Shown here: one piece after another, positions 63,384 to 64,000 of the stretch
Position numbering within the stretch: the first letter of the stretch is position 1
Layout: the number at the start of each line of letters is the position of its first letter
From: Aeromonas tecta
GTDB taxonomy: Bacteria > Pseudomonadota > Gammaproteobacteria > Enterobacterales > Aeromonadaceae
Length of the DNA stretch: 64,000 nucleotides
Reading direction: 5' to 3'
NCBI RefSeq assembly: GCF_000820185.1
Contig: NZ_CDCA01000025.1
Coordinates: 357,169 to 421,168, forward strand
Position numbers and translations under genes: made by a program
Notes under the pieces: generated by a model
The model's input: only the letters and a program-made list of their open reading frames with translations
Told to the model about the DNA's origin: nothing
Database searches by the model: none

Positions 63384-64000
63384 TTAACCGCGCAGGGCGG
63401 CGATGCGCTGCTCGATGGGCGGGTGGCTCATGAACAGCTCGCTCATGGAGCGCTTGCCGTTGATGCCAAAGGCCATCATGGCACCTTCCATCTGCGGCTC
63501 GGCGCCGCGGGAGAGGCGTTGCAGGGCGGCGATCATCTTGTCACGACCGGCCAGCTTGGCGGCGCCCGCATCGGCGCGAAATTCACGCTGACGGCTGAAC
63601 CACATGACGATCATGGAGGCCAGCACACCGAAGATCATCTCCAGCACGAACACGGTGATCATGTAGGCAAAACCACCGGAGCTGCTGCTCTCTTCGCTGT
63701 TGTTTGAGCTGAAGAAGTTGCTGATGACGCCGGCCACGATACGGGCGAAGAACATCACGAAGGTGTTCACCACCCCCTGGATCAGGGTCAGGGTCACCAT
63801 GTCGCCGTTGGCCACGTGGCTCACCTCGTGAGCCAGCACGGCTTCCGCCTCGTCGCGGCTCATGCTGTAGAGCAGGCCGGAGGAGACGGCCACCAGCGAG
63901 TCATCGCGACGGGCACCGGTGGCAAAGGCGTTCATCTCGGGGGAGTCGTAGATCCCCACTTCCGGCATCTTGATCCCCGCTTCACGGGCCTGACGGGCCA
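63384..64000 (-). CDS. htpX: HtpX, membrane zinc metalloprotease (3' part; start beyond window)
   Basis: About 205 C-terminal residues are present; the frame is open to the window edge. The active-site HEVSH of the M48 family is in [14 protein letters not shown], the third ligand region is [17 protein letters not shown], and two hydrophobic segments (about [17 protein letters not shown] and [19 protein letters not shown]) follow the active-site helix. The protein degrades misfolded membrane proteins with FtsH. The C-terminal [14 protein letters not shown] is typical. Confidence 0.95.
   Translation of the reverse strand, partial: ARQAREAGIKMPEVGIYDSPEMNAFATGARRDDSLVAVSSGLLYSMSRDEAEAVLAHEVSHVANGDMVTLTLIQGVVNTFVMFFARIVAGVISNFFSSNNSEESSSSGGFAYMITVFVLEMIFGVLASMIVMWFSRQREFRADAGAAKLAGRDKMIAALQRLSRGAEPQMEGAMMAFGINGKRSMSELFMSHPPIEQRIAALRG

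Overview
The window looks like a chromosomal segment of a gamma-proteobacterium, most likely Aeromonas. GC content is high and coding density is near 90%. Gene order repeatedly matches Escherichia coli and Vibrio housekeeping neighbourhoods (tamA-tamB, ynjA-F, pgm-seqA-ybfF-ybfE-fldA-fur, glnS, nagE/nagBAC, yebC-aspS-yecE-cmoA-cmoB). A phosphoethanolamine transferase very close to the MCR-3/MCR-7 group, whose natural reservoir is Aeromonas, supports the assignment. I see no rRNA, tRNA, insertion sequence, prophage or CRISPR array.

Layout. 1-3.2 kb: tamB (truncated by the window edge) and tamA on the minus strand. 3.7-4.4 kb: a small membrane protein and the parvulin ppiC. 4.5-12.3 kb: a seven-gene plus-strand operon (DUF1499 protein, AhpD-like YnjA, a membrane VTT domain fused to a disulfide oxidoreductase, the YnjBCD ABC transporter, and the CDP-alcohol phosphatidyltransferase YnjF). 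12.4-15 kb: mltB, then a divergent marR/eamA pair with two matching palindromes. 15-22.5 kb: pgm, seqA, ybfF, a DUF2788 protein, ybfE, fldA, a DUF4442 protein, fur and glnS. 23-29.2 kb: a Tat-exported molybdenum hydroxylase operon (large subunit, 2Fe-2S subunit, triheme cytochrome c, XdhC, MobA-like protein). 29.4-37.1 kb: chitin/GlcNAc utilisation (chitobiase and nagE on minus, nagB-nagA-nagC on plus). 37.5-39.1 kb: the MCR-3-like transferase. 39.3-45.3 kb: yebC, aspS, yecE, cmoA, cmoB. 45.4-48.7 kb: a retropepsin-like lipoprotein, an inactive-transglutaminase/7TM protein and an ATP-grasp ligase-like protein. 49-50.5 kb: oxyR and an NlpC/P60 lipoprotein. 51-54.9 kb: an aldehyde dehydrogenase/TetR/SCP2-like/Fe-alcohol dehydrogenase cluster whose last gene is frameshifted. 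54.9-64 kb: cysM, a GNAT protein, a nucleotidyltransferase, a SulP transporter, a MATE transporter, a secreted unknown, a YdcH-type DUF465 protein, a MOSC/ferredoxin-reductase fusion, and the 3' part of htpX.

How the genes work together. The nag block forms a pathway from chitobiose to fructose-6-phosphate, and its divergent control region holds a NagC-like dyad and a CRP-like site. The molybdo-enzyme block has no FAD subunit; a triheme cytochrome takes that place, so electrons probably leave to the periplasmic respiratory chain. The most unusual sequence observations are two cases (tamB and ynjD) where the 5' end of a gene appears to be duplicated just upstream as a short reading frame ending on the real start codon, a PmrA-type box upstream of the MCR-like gene, imperfect ~57-bp tandem repeats before cmoA, duplicated terminator hairpins, and a one-base frameshift in the Fe-alcohol dehydrogenase.
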